DNA of 64,000 nucleotides from Pseudomonas vranovensis DSM 16006 (GTDB taxonomy: Bacteria > Pseudomonadota > Gammaproteobacteria > Pseudomonadales > Pseudomonadaceae), in NCBI RefSeq assembly GCF_000425805.1, contig NZ_AUED01000003.1, forward strand, positions 248,001 to 312,000, in the 5' to 3' direction. Positions within the stretch are counted from its first letter, which is position 1; each line of letters opens with the position of its first letter. A model generated the notes under the pieces. That model had not been told where the DNA came from. It saw nothing but the letters and a program-made list of their open reading frames with translations, and ran no database searches. Below, in pieces: positions 7,786-17,087 of this stretch. Position numbers and translations under genes: made by a program.

Positions 7786-8997
7786 CTAGCGAGTCACGGT
7801 CCAGGCCAGTATGCGGCTGGCGCAATTGTCTTCGGTTTCAAGAATTTCCAGGCGATAACGGCCGATCTTCAGGCACACCGCGCTTTCCGGAATGCTTTCC
7901 AGCGCTTCGGTGACCAGGCCGTTGAGAGTCTTGGGGCCGTCGCTTGGCAAGTGCCAGCCCAGGTTGCGGTTCAGCTCACGGATCGACACGTTGCCTTCGA
8001 TCACATAGCGCCCGTCTGCCTGCGGGTGGATGTGCGGGTTGTCCAGGCCGTGTTCGTCTTCGAATTCGCCGACAATTTCTTCGAGAATGTCTTCCAGGGT
8101 AACGATGCCCTGTACCTCGCCGTATTCATCGACGACAACGCCCAGGCGCCGCTGCTGCTTGTGAAAGTTGAGCAGTTGCAGCTGCAAGGGGGTGCTTTCC
8201 GGCACGAAATAGGGTTCGTAGCAGGCTGCATGCAGGGTTTCACGGGTCAGCTCGGCCTTGGGCAGCAGGTGGCTGATCAGCTTGGTATTGAGGATGGCTT
8301 CGACTTGATTGATGTCGCTGTGATAGACCGGCAGGCGGGTGTGGCGGCTGATGATCAGTTGCTCGATGATCTGCTCAATCGAGTCGTCGAGGTTCACACC
8401 ATCGACATCGTTGCGCGGTACCAGGATGTCGTTGACGGTGATCTTGTCCAGGGCCAGCAGGCTTTCGGGCAGGTTCAGGCGATGATCTGCCTGGGGGTCT
8501 TCATCGAGGTCGTCGTCGCTGTCCTGCTCGTGCAGCGCAACGGCATGGGGCTGGACCCGGAACGGACGCAACACCACCCGCGCGCAGCCATCGAGTAGCC
8601 AGGCCACAGGCTGGAGCAGCGTGAGCGGGACCTTGAGCAGGGTGTTGCCCAGGGTGATGAAGGCGGGTGGATTGCGTCGGGCCAATTGTCGCGGCAGGTA
8701 TTCGGCGAACACCAGCAGCAATGTGGTGGCGCCAAGGCCGGCGAGCCAGAAACCGTGCTCGCCGTTGTAGCGCTGCCCCAGCAGGCAGGCCAGGGCCAGT
8801 ACCAGCAGTTTGCCCAGGGTGGAGCAGAGTACCAGGGCCTGGGGGGCGACCTTGAGTTCGGGGTGCGCGTCGGTCTGGCCGTTGCGCCGAGCACCATTGA
8901 GGGACTGCTGGGCAGCATCCACGGCGGTAAACAGGGCCGACCAGAGCAGTGCCAGTGCCAGTACGCCGAGTAACGGTGCTAACGGCAGATCGTCCAT
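7786..8997 (-). CDS. CNNM/CorC-HlyC family membrane protein with CBS domains
   Basis: A 403-residue protein. Residues 1-150 form the CNNM membrane domain (first helix LLGVLALALLWSALFTAVDAAQ). An acidic linker follows around residues 160-175. The tandem CBS region spans about 180-315 (VPRNDVDGVNLDDS, HTRLPVYHSDINQV, VVDEYGEVQGIVTLEDILEEIVGE). A C-terminal CorC_HlyC FAD-like domain ends the protein (GNVSIRELNRNLGWHLP). These proteins are associated with Mg2+/Co2+ efflux or cation homeostasis; the older haemolysin label is unlikely to describe the role. It starts 13 bases after the stop of the ypjD-like gene and is probably its operon partner, a pairing commonly found next to ffh in pseudomonads. 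Confidence 0.9.
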   Translation of the reverse strand: MDDLPLAPLLGVLALALLWSALFTAVDAAQQSLNGARRNGQTDAHPELKVAPQALVLCSTLGKLLVLALACLLGQRYNGEHGFWLAGLGATTLLLVFAEYLPRQLARRNPPAFITLGNTLLKVPLTLLQPVAWLLDGCARVVLRPFRVQPHAVALHEQDSDDDLDEDPQADHRLNLPESLLALDKITVNDILVPRNDVDGVNLDDSIEQIIEQLIISRHTRLPVYHSDINQVEAILNTKLISHLLPKAELTRETLHAACYEPYFVPESTPLQLQLLNFHKQQRRLGVVVDEYGEVQGIVTLEDILEEIVGEFEDEHGLDNPHIHPQADGRYVIEGNVSIRELNRNLGWHLPSDGPKTLNGLVTEALESIPESAVCLKIGRYRLEILETEDNCASRILAWTVTR

Positions 8998-9010
8998 TTA
9001 CCCGTGCCCG

Positions 9011-9823
9011 TCAGATATGCAGGATGAATTCGCGTACCAGCTTGCTGCCGAAGTAGGCCAGCATCAGCAGGCAGAAGCCGGCCAGGGTCCAGCGGATTGC
9101 CTTGTGGCCGCGCCAGCCCAGGCGGGTACGGCCCCACAGCAGGACGCTGAAGACGATCCAGGCCACGCAGGCAAGCAGGGTTTTGTGCACCAGGTGTTGG
9201 GCGAACAAGTTGTCGAGGAACAGCCAGCCGGAAATCAGCGACAGCGACAGCAGGCCCCAACCTGTCCAGAGGAAGCCGAACAGGAGGCTCTCCATGGTTT
9301 GCAGGGGCGGGAAGTTGCGGATCAGGCCCGAGGGGTGCTTGTGTTTGAGTTGGTGATCCTGCACCAGCAGCAGCAAGGCCTGGAACACGGCAATGGTGAA
9401 CATCCCGTACGCCAGGATCGACAGCAGGATATGCGCGAGAATGCCGGGCTCTTCGTTGATCAGCGGCACGGTGCCCGAAGGGGCGAACTGCGCGATCAGG
9501 GCCGTGGCCATGCCCAGCGGGAATAGCAGCAACAGCAGGTTTTCCACCGGGATGCGCAGGCAGGCCAGCAGGGTCAGGGCAATGACGGCCGTGGCGATCA
9601 GGCTGGCAGCGCTGAAGAAGTCCAGGCTCAGGCCCAGTGGCGTCAGCAGCTGCCAGAACAGCGCGGTACCCTGGGCGATGACCGCCAGTGCGCCGAGCAG
9701 CCCGAGCAGGCGCTTGTCGGCCTTGGCGCCTTGCGCCAGGCGGGAGCCATGATAGAAGGTCGCGGCGGCATACAGGCAGGCGGCGATCAGATTGGGAAGC
9801 AAGCTGGGTGACAAAGGGAGCAT
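9011..9823 (-). CDS. ypjD: YpjD/CcsA-type cytochrome c assembly-like inner membrane protein
   Basis: A 270-residue multi-pass membrane protein with about eight hydrophobic segments. It resembles the CcsA/CcmC heme-handling domain (LLSILAYGMFTIAVFQALLLL, HKTLLACVAWIVFSVLLWGR, GWRGHKAIRWTLAGF), with conserved-looking histidines near the C-terminal helices. The role of YpjD proteins is not well defined. The start at 9823 follows CAGGACTT at the right spacing. It is divergent from ffh and leads the two-gene operon with the CNNM/CorC protein. Confidence 0.85.
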   Translation of the reverse strand: MLPLSPSLLPNLIAACLYAAATFYHGSRLAQGAKADKRLLGLLGALAVIAQGTALFWQLLTPLGLSLDFFSAASLIATAVIALTLLACLRIPVENLLLLLFPLGMATALIAQFAPSGTVPLINEEPGILAHILLSILAYGMFTIAVFQALLLLVQDHQLKHKHPSGLIRNFPPLQTMESLLFGFLWTGWGLLSLSLISGWLFLDNLFAQHLVHKTLLACVAWIVFSVLLWGRTRLGWRGHKAIRWTLAGFCLLMLAYFGSKLVREFILHI

Positions 9824-9927
9824 AAGTCCTGTTAGGCAAGCCCGAAAGAGGATGAGTTTGGCATACAACGCGCCTGCCAAGGAAGACCGCGAGCCGACGT
9901 AAGGTGCGCGCTGGCCCGAGTCTTGGT

Positions 9928-9933
9928 TATAAT
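9928..9933 (+). promoter_or_regulatory. Putative -10 element of the ffh promoter
   Basis: A perfect TATAAT lies 84 bases before the ffh ATG in the divergent ypjD-ffh region. No convincing TTGACA-like -35 lies 16-18 bases upstream, so only the -10 is proposed. Confidence 0.4.
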
Positions 9934-10017
9934 CGCCGACCTGCCCCTGCCCAAGGCCCGCCCAAATGCCAGAGGCAGCTGATAAACCTCGGTTCTGAAG
10001 AGCCTGAAAGGATCACC

Positions 10018-11394
10018 ATGTTTGAAAACCTGACCGACCGTCTGTCACAGACGCTGCGCCATGTCACCGGCAAGGCCAAGCTGACCGAAGACAACATCAA
10101 AGACACCCTGCGCGAAGTGCGCATGGCGTTGCTCGAGGCTGACGTCGCCCTGCCGGTGGTCAAGGATTTCGTCAACAAGGTCAAGGAACGTGCAGTCGGC
10201 ACTGAGGTGTCGCGCAGCCTGACCCCGGGCCAGGCGTTCGTGAAGATCGTCCAGGCTGAACTCGAAGGCCTGATGGGCGCCGCCAACGAAGACCTGGCGC
10301 TCAATACCGCACCGCCGGCCGTGGTCCTGATGGCCGGTCTGCAGGGTGCGGGCAAGACCACTACCGCCGGCAAGCTGGCGCGCTTCCTCAAGGAGCGCAA
10401 GAAGAAGTCGGTGATGGTAGTGTCGGCCGACGTGTACCGTCCGGCGGCCATCAAACAGCTCGAAACCCTGGCGGGCGACATCGGCGTTACCTTCTTCCCG
10501 TCCGATATCAGCCAGAAGCCAGTAGCCATCGCTGAAGCGGCGATCCGTGAAGCCAAGCTCAAGTTCATCGACGTGGTCATCGTCGATACCGCCGGTCGTC
10601 TGCACATCGACGCCGAGATGATGAGCGAGATCAAGGACCTGCACGCCGCGGTCAAGCCGATCGAGACGCTGTTCGTGGTCGACGCCATGACCGGCCAGGA
10701 TGCCGCCAACACCGCCAAGGCGTTTGGCGAGGCACTGCCGCTGACCGGCGTGATCCTGACCAAGGTCGACGGCGACGCCCGTGGCGGTGCCGCACTGTCG
10801 GTGCGTGCCATCACCGGCAAGCCGATCAAGTTCATCGGTATGGGTGAAAAGAGCGAGGCCCTCGAGCCGTTCCATCCCGACCGTATCGCTTCGCGCATCC
10901 TGGGCATGGGCGACGTACTTAGCCTGATCGAGCAGGCCGAACAGACCCTCGACAAGGAAAAGGCCGACAAACTGGCCAAGAAGCTGAAGAAGGGCAAGGG
11001 CTTCGACCTCGAAGACTTCCGTGACCAGCTGCAGCAGATGAAGAACATGGGCGGCCTCGGTGGCCTGATGGACAAGCTGCCAAGCATCGGTGGGGTCAAC
11101 CTTGCACAGATGGGCAATGCCCAGGGCGCCGCCGAGAAGCAGTTCAAGCAGATGGAAGCGATCATCAACTCCATGACTCCGGCCGAGCGTCGTGACCCTG
11201 AACTGATCAGTGGTTCGCGCAAGCGCCGAATCGCCATGGGTTCCGGCACCCAGGTGCAGGACATCGGTCGCTTGATCAAGCAGCACAAGCAGATGCAGAA
11301 GATGATGAAGAAGTTTTCTGCCAAGGGCGGCATGGCCAAAATGATGCGCGGCCTGGGTGGCATGATGCCCGGCGGCGGCATGCCCAAGCTGTAA
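10018..11394 (+). CDS. ffh: Signal recognition particle GTPase Ffh
   Basis: The SRP54 homologue binds 4.5S RNA and signal sequences and delivers ribosomes to FtsY. The 458 residues split into an N domain (1-95), a G domain (100-295; P-loop GLQGAGKTT at 108-116, DTAGR, TKVDGDARGG) and a methionine-rich M domain (300-458; QMKNMGGLGGLMDKLPSIGG, SGSRKRRIAMGSGT, then KMMRGLGGMMPGGGMPKL). The ATG at 10018 follows GAAAGGATCACC. It is transcribed toward rpsP, with a 238-base gap rich in hairpins. Confidence 0.98.
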   Translation: MFENLTDRLSQTLRHVTGKAKLTEDNIKDTLREVRMALLEADVALPVVKDFVNKVKERAVGTEVSRSLTPGQAFVKIVQAELEGLMGAANEDLALNTAPPAVVLMAGLQGAGKTTTAGKLARFLKERKKKSVMVVSADVYRPAAIKQLETLAGDIGVTFFPSDISQKPVAIAEAAIREAKLKFIDVVIVDTAGRLHIDAEMMSEIKDLHAAVKPIETLFVVDAMTGQDAANTAKAFGEALPLTGVILTKVDGDARGGAALSVRAITGKPIKFIGMGEKSEALEPFHPDRIASRILGMGDVLSLIEQAEQTLDKEKADKLAKKLKKGKGFDLEDFRDQLQQMKNMGGLGGLMDKLPSIGGVNLAQMGNAQGAAEKQFKQMEAIINSMTPAERRDPELISGSRKRRIAMGSGTQVQDIGRLIKQHKQMQKMMKKFSAKGGMAKMMRGLGGMMPGGGMPKL

Positions 11395-11403
11395 ACCCAT
11401 TCA

Positions 11404-11480
11404 GGTCGTTGGCATATAAAAGTGCCGACGACCGGATCCCCGCTTCGGCGGGACCACTGCTGCCTTATATATGAGGCAGC
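11404..11480 (+). terminator. Three consecutive hairpins between ffh and rpsP
   Basis: The first is GGTCGTTGGCA (11404-11414) with TGCCGACGACC (11423-11433), 11 pairs including one G-U, loop TATAAAAG. The second is CCCGC-TTCG-GCGGG around 11440-11455, with a stable UUCG tetraloop. The third is GCTGCCT...AGGCAGC at about 11459-11480. None ends in a clear T-run. Together they may terminate ffh transcription or form an RNA leader for the rpsP operon. A weak promoter candidate, TTGCAA (11531) with an AGAATA-like -10 near 11555, lies downstream. Confidence 0.5.
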
Positions 11481-11632
11481 GCAAACCGCAGATCAGCAGG
11501 CAGGCGTTTTTACCGTGCGTAAAAAGGCATTTGCAAATGTCCGTGTATTCCTTGAGAATATGCGGCCTTTCGGGCACCCGTGTGCCCGCTGTGCATTATG
11601 ATTTGCAGCACCGACTACAGGAACGATGTTCA

Positions 11633-11884
11633 ATGCTAACCATCCGTCTTGCCCGTGGCGGCTCCAAAAAGCGCCCATTTTACACCCTGACCGTGACTGA
11701 CTCGCGTAACCCAGTTACCGGTTCGCACATCGAGCAGGTTGGTTTCTTCAACCCTATCGCTCGTGGCCAGGAAGTTCGTCTGTCCGTTAAGCAAGACCGC
11801 GTTGCTCACTGGCTGAGCGTTGGCGCACAGCCATCCGAGCGCGTTGCAAAACTGCTGAAAGATGCTGCCAAGGCTGCTGCCTGA
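11633..11884 (+). CDS. rpsP: 30S ribosomal protein S16
   Basis: An 83-residue small-subunit protein that begins [20 protein letters not shown], the S16 signature, and continues with [17 protein letters not shown]. It needs the ATG at 11633, preceded by CAGGAACGATG; the frame upstream is open but has no S16 similarity. It is the first gene of the rpsP-rimM-trmD-rplS operon; rimM follows after five bases. Confidence 0.98.
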   Translation: MLTIRLARGGSKKRPFYTLTVTDSRNPVTGSHIEQVGFFNPIARGQEVRLSVKQDRVAHWLSVGAQPSERVAKLLKDAAKAAA

Positions 11885-11889
11885 ACAGT

Positions 11890-12426
11890 ATGAACGCGAC
11901 GCCAGAAAAAGCTGACGACCTGATCGTTGTCGGCAAGATTTTTTCGGTTCACGGCGTTCGCGGCGAGGTGAAGGTCTTTTCCTTTACCGATCCGATTGAA
12001 AACCTGTTGGATTACCGTCACTGGACGCTTCGGCACGAAGGGAAGGTAAAACAGGTAGAGCTGGTCAGTGGCCGATCCACTCAAAAGGACCTGGTCGCCA
12101 AGCTCAAAGGCCTTGATGATCGTGATGAAGCTCGTCTTCTGAGCGGTTATGAGATTTGTATCTCGCGAAGCCTTTTGCCCAACCTGCCTAGCGACGAGTA
12201 CTACTGGTACCAGTTGGTAGGTCTGAACGTCATCAACCAGGACGAACAGCTGTTCGGCAAGGTTGATCACCTGTTGGAGACCGGCGCGAACGATGTAATG
12301 GTGGTAAAGCCCTGCGCGGGTAGTCTGGATGATCGAGAGCGCCTGTTGCCCTATACAGAGCAATGCGTGTTGAAGATCGACCTGGCTGCAGGCGAGATGA
12401 GGGTGGAATGGGACGCGGACTTCTAA
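11890..12426 (+). CDS. rimM: 16S rRNA processing/30S maturation factor RimM
   Basis: A 178-residue assembly factor that binds S19 and helps the maturation of the 30S head. The N-terminal beta-barrel begins VVGKIFSVHGVRGEVKVFSFTDP. The PRC-barrel C-terminal domain contains YWYQLVGLNVINQDEQLFGKV and LPYTEQCVLKIDLAAGEMRVEWDADF. The length is typical. It sits in the conserved order between rpsP and trmD, with three bases between its stop and the trmD start. Confidence 0.97.
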   Translation: MNATPEKADDLIVVGKIFSVHGVRGEVKVFSFTDPIENLLDYRHWTLRHEGKVKQVELVSGRSTQKDLVAKLKGLDDRDEARLLSGYEICISRSLLPNLPSDEYYWYQLVGLNVINQDEQLFGKVDHLLETGANDVMVVKPCAGSLDDRERLLPYTEQCVLKIDLAAGEMRVEWDADF

Positions 12427-12429
12427 GCA

Positions 12430-13182
12430 ATGGCTAGCCTGCGCGTAGACGTCATTACGTTGTTCCCCGAGATGTTCTCGGCCATCAGTGAGTACGGCAT
12501 TACCAGCCGTGCGGTAAAGCAGGGGTTGTTGCAACTGACCTGCTGGAACCCGCGGGACTACACCACAGATCGTCACCACACGGTGGATGATCGGCCGTTT
12601 GGCGGTGGTCCGGGCATGGTGATGAAGATCAAGCCTCTGGAAGATGCACTGGTTGACGCCAGGCAGGCAACCGGGGGAAAGGCGAAGGTTATTTACCTCT
12701 CGCCGCAAGGCCGCAAGCTGGATCAGTCGGCGGTCAAAGACCTGGTGAAGCATGAATCGTTGATTCTGATAGCCGGTCGTTATGAAGGCATCGACGAGCG
12801 TTTTATCGAGGCTCATGTCGATGAAGAGTGGTCGATTGGGGACTATGTATTGTCTGGCGGCGAGCTGCCGGCGATGGTTCTGATTGATGCGGTTACGCGA
12901 CTGCTGCCCGGAGCTTTAGGGCATGCGGACTCGGCGGAGGAAGACTCCTTTACCGATGGTCTGCTCGATTGCCCGCACTACACCCGACCGGAGGTGTATG
13001 CGGATCAGCGTGTTCCCGACGTGTTGCTTAGTGGCAACCATGCACACATCCGGCGATGGCGTTTACAGCAGTCCCTTGGGCGGACCTATGAACGACGCGC
13101 CGATCTTCTGGAAAGTCGCTCACTTTCTGGAGAAGAGAAGAAGCTGCTCGCGGAGTACCTCCGGGAGCGGGACGATAGTTAA
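12430..13182 (+). CDS. trmD: tRNA (guanine-N1-)-methyltransferase
   Basis: Methylates G37 in tRNAs reading CNN codons, which prevents +1 frameshifting. The 250-residue SPOUT enzyme begins [20 protein letters not shown] and carries [26 protein letters not shown] and the trefoil-knot stretch [21 protein letters not shown]. The length is normal. The start ATG at 12430 follows the rimM stop with a three-base gap, so translation is probably coupled. Confidence 0.98.
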   Translation: MASLRVDVITLFPEMFSAISEYGITSRAVKQGLLQLTCWNPRDYTTDRHHTVDDRPFGGGPGMVMKIKPLEDALVDARQATGGKAKVIYLSPQGRKLDQSAVKDLVKHESLILIAGRYEGIDERFIEAHVDEEWSIGDYVLSGGELPAMVLIDAVTRLLPGALGHADSAEEDSFTDGLLDCPHYTRPEVYADQRVPDVLLSGNHAHIRRWRLQQSLGRTYERRADLLESRSLSGEEKKLLAEYLRERDDS

Positions 13183-13224
13183 CGTATCGATGGTAGATCC
13201 GACGATTTACCTTAGGAGCACAGC

Positions 13225-13575
13225 ATGACCAACAAAATCATTCAGCAGATCGAAGCTGAGCAGATGTCCAAAGAGATCCCGACCTTTGCCCCGGGCGACA
13301 CCATCGTCGTTCAGGTGAAAGTGAAGGAAGGCGATCGTTCGCGTCTGCAGGCTTTCGAAGGCGTTGTAATCGCCAAGCGTAACCGTGGTCTGAACAGTGC
13401 TTTCACTGTTCGCAAGATCTCCAACGGTGTTGGCGTTGAGCGTACTTTCCAGACCTACAGCCCGCAAATCGACAGCCTGGCCGTGAAACGTCGTGGTGAC
13501 GTGCGTAAAGCCAAGCTGTACTACCTGCGCGACCTGTCCGGTAAAGCCGCTCGCATCAAGGAAAAACTGTCCTGA
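13225..13575 (+). CDS. rplS: 50S ribosomal protein L19
   Basis: A 116-residue large-subunit protein with the family signatures [28 protein letters not shown] and [34 protein letters not shown] precedes the ATG. It is the last gene of the rpsP operon, and a strong Rho-independent terminator follows 34 bases after the stop. Confidence 0.98.
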   Translation: MTNKIIQQIEAEQMSKEIPTFAPGDTIVVQVKVKEGDRSRLQAFEGVVIAKRNRGLNSAFTVRKISNGVGVERTFQTYSPQIDSLAVKRRGDVRKAKLYYLRDLSGKAARIKEKLS

Positions 13576-13609
13576 TGACAGTTTGACCGGTGGCTACGGC
13601 CACCATGCG

Positions 13610-13637
13610 AAAAAAGCAGCCTTCGGGCTGCTTTTTT
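13610..13637 (+). terminator. Rho-independent terminator after rplS
   Basis: AAAAAAGCAGCC and GGCTGCTTTTTT flank a TTCG loop, giving a stable stem with T-run and A-run on the two sides. It ends the rpsP-rimM-trmD-rplS transcript. Confidence 0.92.
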
Positions 13638-13669
13638 GTTGTCTGCACTTTTGTTTTTGATGTGAGTTT

Positions 13670-14077
13670 ATGAGTTCCAGAGAGCAAGAAATCGAACGCC
13701 GTACCGAATTGTCGGTAACCCGCGTGACCAAGGCAGTGTTCCCGTCCACCACCAATCACCACAACACCCTGTTCGGCGGCACCGCCCTGGCCTGGATGGA
13801 CGAAGTGTCGTTCATCGCCGCTACGCGTTTTTGCCGGTTGCCACTGGTAACCGTGTCGACCGATCGGATCGACTTCAAGCACCCGATTGCCGCCGGCTCG
13901 ATTGTCGAGCTGGTCGGCCGGGTGGCTGCCGTGGGCAACACCAGCCTCAAGGTCGAGGTTGAGGTCTATGTCGAGAGCATGAGCTGCGACAGCCGCGAGA
14001 AGGCCATCCATGGCCTGTTCAGCTTTGTCGCGATTGATGAAGACAAGCGTCCAGTGCCGGTGTTGCCAGGCTTCTGA
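13670..14077 (+). CDS. Acyl-CoA thioesterase (hotdog fold, YciA/BFIT type)
   Basis: A 135-residue hotdog-fold hydrolase of acyl-CoA thioesters. TTNHHNTLFGGTALAWMDEV holds the family's catalytic asparagine (N32) and aspartate (D44). The core helix and DRIDFKHPIAAGSIVELVGRV follow the acyl-CoA hydrolase pattern. Members usually act on medium- to long-chain acyl-CoAs as hexamers. The ATG at 13670 follows TGTGAGTTT, a weak ribosome site. It lies just past the rplS terminator and is probably transcribed alone. Confidence 0.9.
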   Translation: MSSREQEIERRTELSVTRVTKAVFPSTTNHHNTLFGGTALAWMDEVSFIAATRFCRLPLVTVSTDRIDFKHPIAAGSIVELVGRVAAVGNTSLKVEVEVYVESMSCDSREKAIHGLFSFVAIDEDKRPVPVLPGF

Positions 14078-14082
14078 ACTGT

Positions 14083-14168
14083 GTAGGAGCGGCGGTGCGA
14101 CGTCTCGACTTGCCCCACTATGCGCATCCAGCTGTTACATCGCATCGTGGGGCAAGCCCGCTCCTGCA
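14083..14168. repeat. Paired inverted REP elements (REPIN-like)
   Basis: GTAGGAGCGG...ACTTGCCCCAC and the opposite-facing GTGGGGCAAGCCCGCTCCTGC enclose about 30 bases in the convergent gap between the thioesterase and antiporter genes. ATGCG/CGCAT arms lie inside. This is the usual layout of a REP doublet in fluorescent pseudomonads. Confidence 0.75.
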
Positions 14169-14172
14169 GTGA

Positions 14173-15975
14173 TCATTCGTTCGCAGGCTCGATCAACGCC
14201 ACCACCGTCCATCCCGCCTCGGGCTTGAGCACGCTGTCAGGCCCGAATACATGCACCCAGCCACTGCTGTCGCGGGCAAACAGCAACGTCGCCCGGTCAT
14301 CGTGCAGGGCCTGGTAGTCCTCCCAGCCAAACCCCTCGGTCAGGTGGGTGCTGTACAGCTCGGCGCCCTTGGTCAGCAGGTTGGCCAGTTGGGTATAGGT
14401 CAGTGCCTGGCTACCCAGCACGTGCCCGCGGTGCTCGTCACTGGCCCGATGCTTGTCGCTGCGCCTGGCTTCCAGCCCGCTGGCCAGCACGAACAGCCTG
14501 CCATGGCCAAAGTCATGACGAAAACGTGCGCAAGCCAGCGTGTTCAGTTCGCCGGACGGCGATAGCCCGAGCAAGTGCCCAAGCCCGACGAGGTCCAGGT
14601 GGGCGTCGGCATGCTGTGATGCCGGGTTGCCAAAATAGGTCGGCAGGCCCTCCATGCGCGCCGCGCGGATGTTTTCCCAACTCGAATCGGTCAGCAGCAC
14701 CCGACAGTCCAATTGCTGCAGGGCCTTGCCGATGGCACGGGCCGGCGGGTTGGCGCCCACGATCAGAAAGCCGCTGGGCGCAGGTTCCGCCACCTTCAGG
14801 AGGCGTGCCAGTGGCCGGGCCGTGGCGCTTTGCAGTACCACGGTGCCGATGATCACGGCGAAGGTCAGCGGTACCAGCAGCAGGGCACCTTCGTGGCCGG
14901 CCTCATGCAGGCGGATGGCGAAGATCGCCGACACCGCGGCCGCAACGATTCCGCGGGGGGCGATCCAGCTCAGCAGGGCGCGTTCACGCCAGTTCAGGTT
15001 CGACCCCCAGGTCGAGAGGGCGACGTTCAGTGGCCGGGCGATCAGCTGGATCACCAGTAGCAGAGCCAGCACCGCCGGGCCAAGGCCGATCAGGGCATTC
15101 AGGTCCAGGCGCGCAGCCAGGAGGATGAACAGCCCGGAAATCAGCAGCACGCTGAGGTTTTCCTTGAAGTGCAGGATCTGTCGTACATCCACGCCCTTCA
15201 TATTGGCCAGCCACATGCCCATGATGGTCACCGCCAGCAGCCCGGATTCGTGGGTGACCTGGTTGGAGGCGATGAAAATGCCCAGCACCGCTGCCAGGGA
15301 CGCCAGGTTATGCAGGTATTCGGGCAGCCATTGCTCGCGCATCACCTGGCCCAGGATCCAGCCGCCGGCAGCGCCGAACGCACTACCGCACAGAATTACT
15401 CCGGCAAAGGTCATCAGGCTCTGGCTCAGGCCGTTGCCGGCGGCGCTGGCGATGATGAAGCTGTACACCACCACCGCCAGCAACGCGCCGATCGGATCGA
15501 TGACGATGCCTTCCCAGCGCAGGATGTTGGCGATGGTCGATTTGGGTCGCACCACCCGCAACATCGGCACGATCACGGTGGGGCCCGTGACCAGGGTCAG
15601 GGTGCCGAACAGGGTTGCCAGCATCCAGTCGAAGCCCAGCAGCCAGTGAGTGGCCAGGGTGATGATCACCCAGGTCGACAGTGCGCCGATGGTCACCATG
15701 CGATGGACCACCGTTCCAATTTCGCGCCACTGCGACAGGTGCAGGGTGAGGCTGCCTTCAAACAGGATAAGCGCCACCGCCAGCGACACCAGGGGCATCA
15801 GCAGTGGTCCGAACATGTGTTGAGGGTCGAGCCAGCCCAGGATGGGGCCTGCCAATATGCCGCTCAGCAGCAGGAATAGAATCGCCGGCAGCTTCAGGCG
15901 CCAGGCCAGCCATTGGCAGGCAAGGGCGGCGGCGCCGATGCCACCGAAAGTCAGCAATATCTGTTGTTCGTTCAT
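14173..15975 (-). CDS. Sodium(cation):proton antiporter, CPA1 family, with C-terminal TrkA-N-like domain
   Basis: A 600-residue protein. Residues 1-400 contain about 12 membrane helices of the Na+/H+ exchanger domain (LPAILFLLLSGILAGPILGWLDP, LILFEGSLTLHLSQW, WEGIVIDPIGALLAVVVYSF, WIAPRGIVAAAVSAIFAIRL). Aspartate in VIDPIGA fits the ion-binding site. Residues 410-600 are cytoplasmic and start with a Rossmann-like GFLIVGANPPARAIGKALQQL, an RCK/TrkA-N-type regulatory fold that could sense nucleotide or ions. The start follows AGGGAG with six bases of spacing. It is divergent from xerD. The ion selectivity is not readable from the sequence. Confidence 0.9.
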   Translation of the reverse strand: MNEQQILLTFGGIGAAALACQWLAWRLKLPAILFLLLSGILAGPILGWLDPQHMFGPLLMPLVSLAVALILFEGSLTLHLSQWREIGTVVHRMVTIGALSTWVIITLATHWLLGFDWMLATLFGTLTLVTGPTVIVPMLRVVRPKSTIANILRWEGIVIDPIGALLAVVVYSFIIASAAGNGLSQSLMTFAGVILCGSAFGAAGGWILGQVMREQWLPEYLHNLASLAAVLGIFIASNQVTHESGLLAVTIMGMWLANMKGVDVRQILHFKENLSVLLISGLFILLAARLDLNALIGLGPAVLALLLVIQLIARPLNVALSTWGSNLNWRERALLSWIAPRGIVAAAVSAIFAIRLHEAGHEGALLLVPLTFAVIIGTVVLQSATARPLARLLKVAEPAPSGFLIVGANPPARAIGKALQQLDCRVLLTDSSWENIRAARMEGLPTYFGNPASQHADAHLDLVGLGHLLGLSPSGELNTLACARFRHDFGHGRLFVLASGLEARRSDKHRASDEHRGHVLGSQALTYTQLANLLTKGAELYSTHLTEGFGWEDYQALHDDRATLLFARDSSGWVHVFGPDSVLKPEAGWTVVALIEPANE

Positions 15976-16052
15976 TCGGGCTCCCTATGCCTTCCATGTT
16001 GTGGAAGACTAGCGGCAATTCATTATTTTTGTCTGCTGCCCACCGAGTTGTC

Positions 16053-16949
16053 ATGCCCGCACTAGAGCATCCCCTGATCGACCAGTTCCTCGATGCCCTG
16101 TGGCTGGAAAAAGGCCTGGCCGACAACACCCGCGAGTCTTATCGCAGCGACCTGGCTTTGTTCAACGGCTGGTTGCAGGAACGTGCCGTCCATTTGCCCG
16201 ACGCCGGGCGCGACCTGATCCTCGATCACCTGGCCTGGCGCCTGGAGCAGGGTTACAAGCCTCGCTCCACTGCGCGCTTTCTCTCCGGGGTGCGTGGCTT
16301 CTACCGCTATCTGCTGCGCGAAAAGCTGATTGCCGTCGATCCCACCCTGCAGGTCGAGATGCCGCAACTGGGGCGGCCTTTGCCCAAGTCGTTGTCCGAG
16401 GAGGATGTCGAAGCCCTGTTGCAAGCACCCGATCTGGGCGAGCCGATCGGCCAGCGCGACCGCGCCATGCTTGAGGTGCTGTACGCCTGCGGCCTTCGGG
16501 TGACCGAACTGGTAAGCCTGACCCTGGATCAGGTCAACTTGCGCCAGGGCGTGCTGCGGGTGATGGGCAAGGGCAGCAAGGAGCGCCTGGTACCCATGGG
16601 CGAGGAAGCCGTGGTGTGGTTGGAGCGCTACCTGCGCGACGGGCGCAACGACATGCTCGGCGGGCGCCCCAGCGACGTGCTGTTTCCCAGTCAGCGCGGC
16701 GAGCAGATGACCCGCCAGACCTTCTGGCACCGGATCAAGCACCAGGCCCAGGTCGCCGGAATCGATAAAAGCCTGTCGCCGCATACCTTGCGTCACGCCT
16801 TCGCTACCCATCTGCTCAATCACGGTGCCGACCTGCGGGTGGTGCAAATGCTGCTGGGTCATAGCGACCTTTCCACCACGCAGATCTACACCCACGTGGC
16901 CCGGGCGCGGCTGCAGGAACTGCACGCAAAACATCACCCGCGTGGTTGA
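16053..16949 (+). CDS. xerD: Site-specific tyrosine recombinase XerD
   Basis: Works with XerC at dif to resolve chromosome dimers. The 298-residue length is standard. The SAM-like DNA-binding domain covers residues 1-100 and the catalytic domain 110-298. All catalytic residues are visible: R149 (GLRVTEL), K173, H244 and R247 (HTLRHAFATHLL), H270 (LLGHSD) and Y279 (TTQIYTHV). The start at MPALEHP matches the usual N-terminus. dsbC, hom and thrC follow in the conserved pseudomonad order. Confidence 0.97.
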   Translation: MPALEHPLIDQFLDALWLEKGLADNTRESYRSDLALFNGWLQERAVHLPDAGRDLILDHLAWRLEQGYKPRSTARFLSGVRGFYRYLLREKLIAVDPTLQVEMPQLGRPLPKSLSEEDVEALLQAPDLGEPIGQRDRAMLEVLYACGLRVTELVSLTLDQVNLRQGVLRVMGKGSKERLVPMGEEAVVWLERYLRDGRNDMLGGRPSDVLFPSQRGEQMTRQTFWHRIKHQAQVAGIDKSLSPHTLRHAFATHLLNHGADLRVVQMLLGHSDLSTTQIYTHVARARLQELHAKHHPRG

Positions 16950-17087
16950 TGGTGCTTGCGTCGCCGGGGGCGCTTGGCGCGGACATGATGTGGTAGGCTT
17001 GACCGGTTTGCATCGAGGCTCGCCCGAACGCCGTTTTTTCAGGACGTGTGTTCCATTGCGGCCCCTTGCCCGCCTTCAGGAGTTCCC

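Noticed and set aside
9927..11400. Two long antisense frames over ffh
   Set aside because: ffh is unmistakable; the antisense products are low-complexity and lack a ribosome site.
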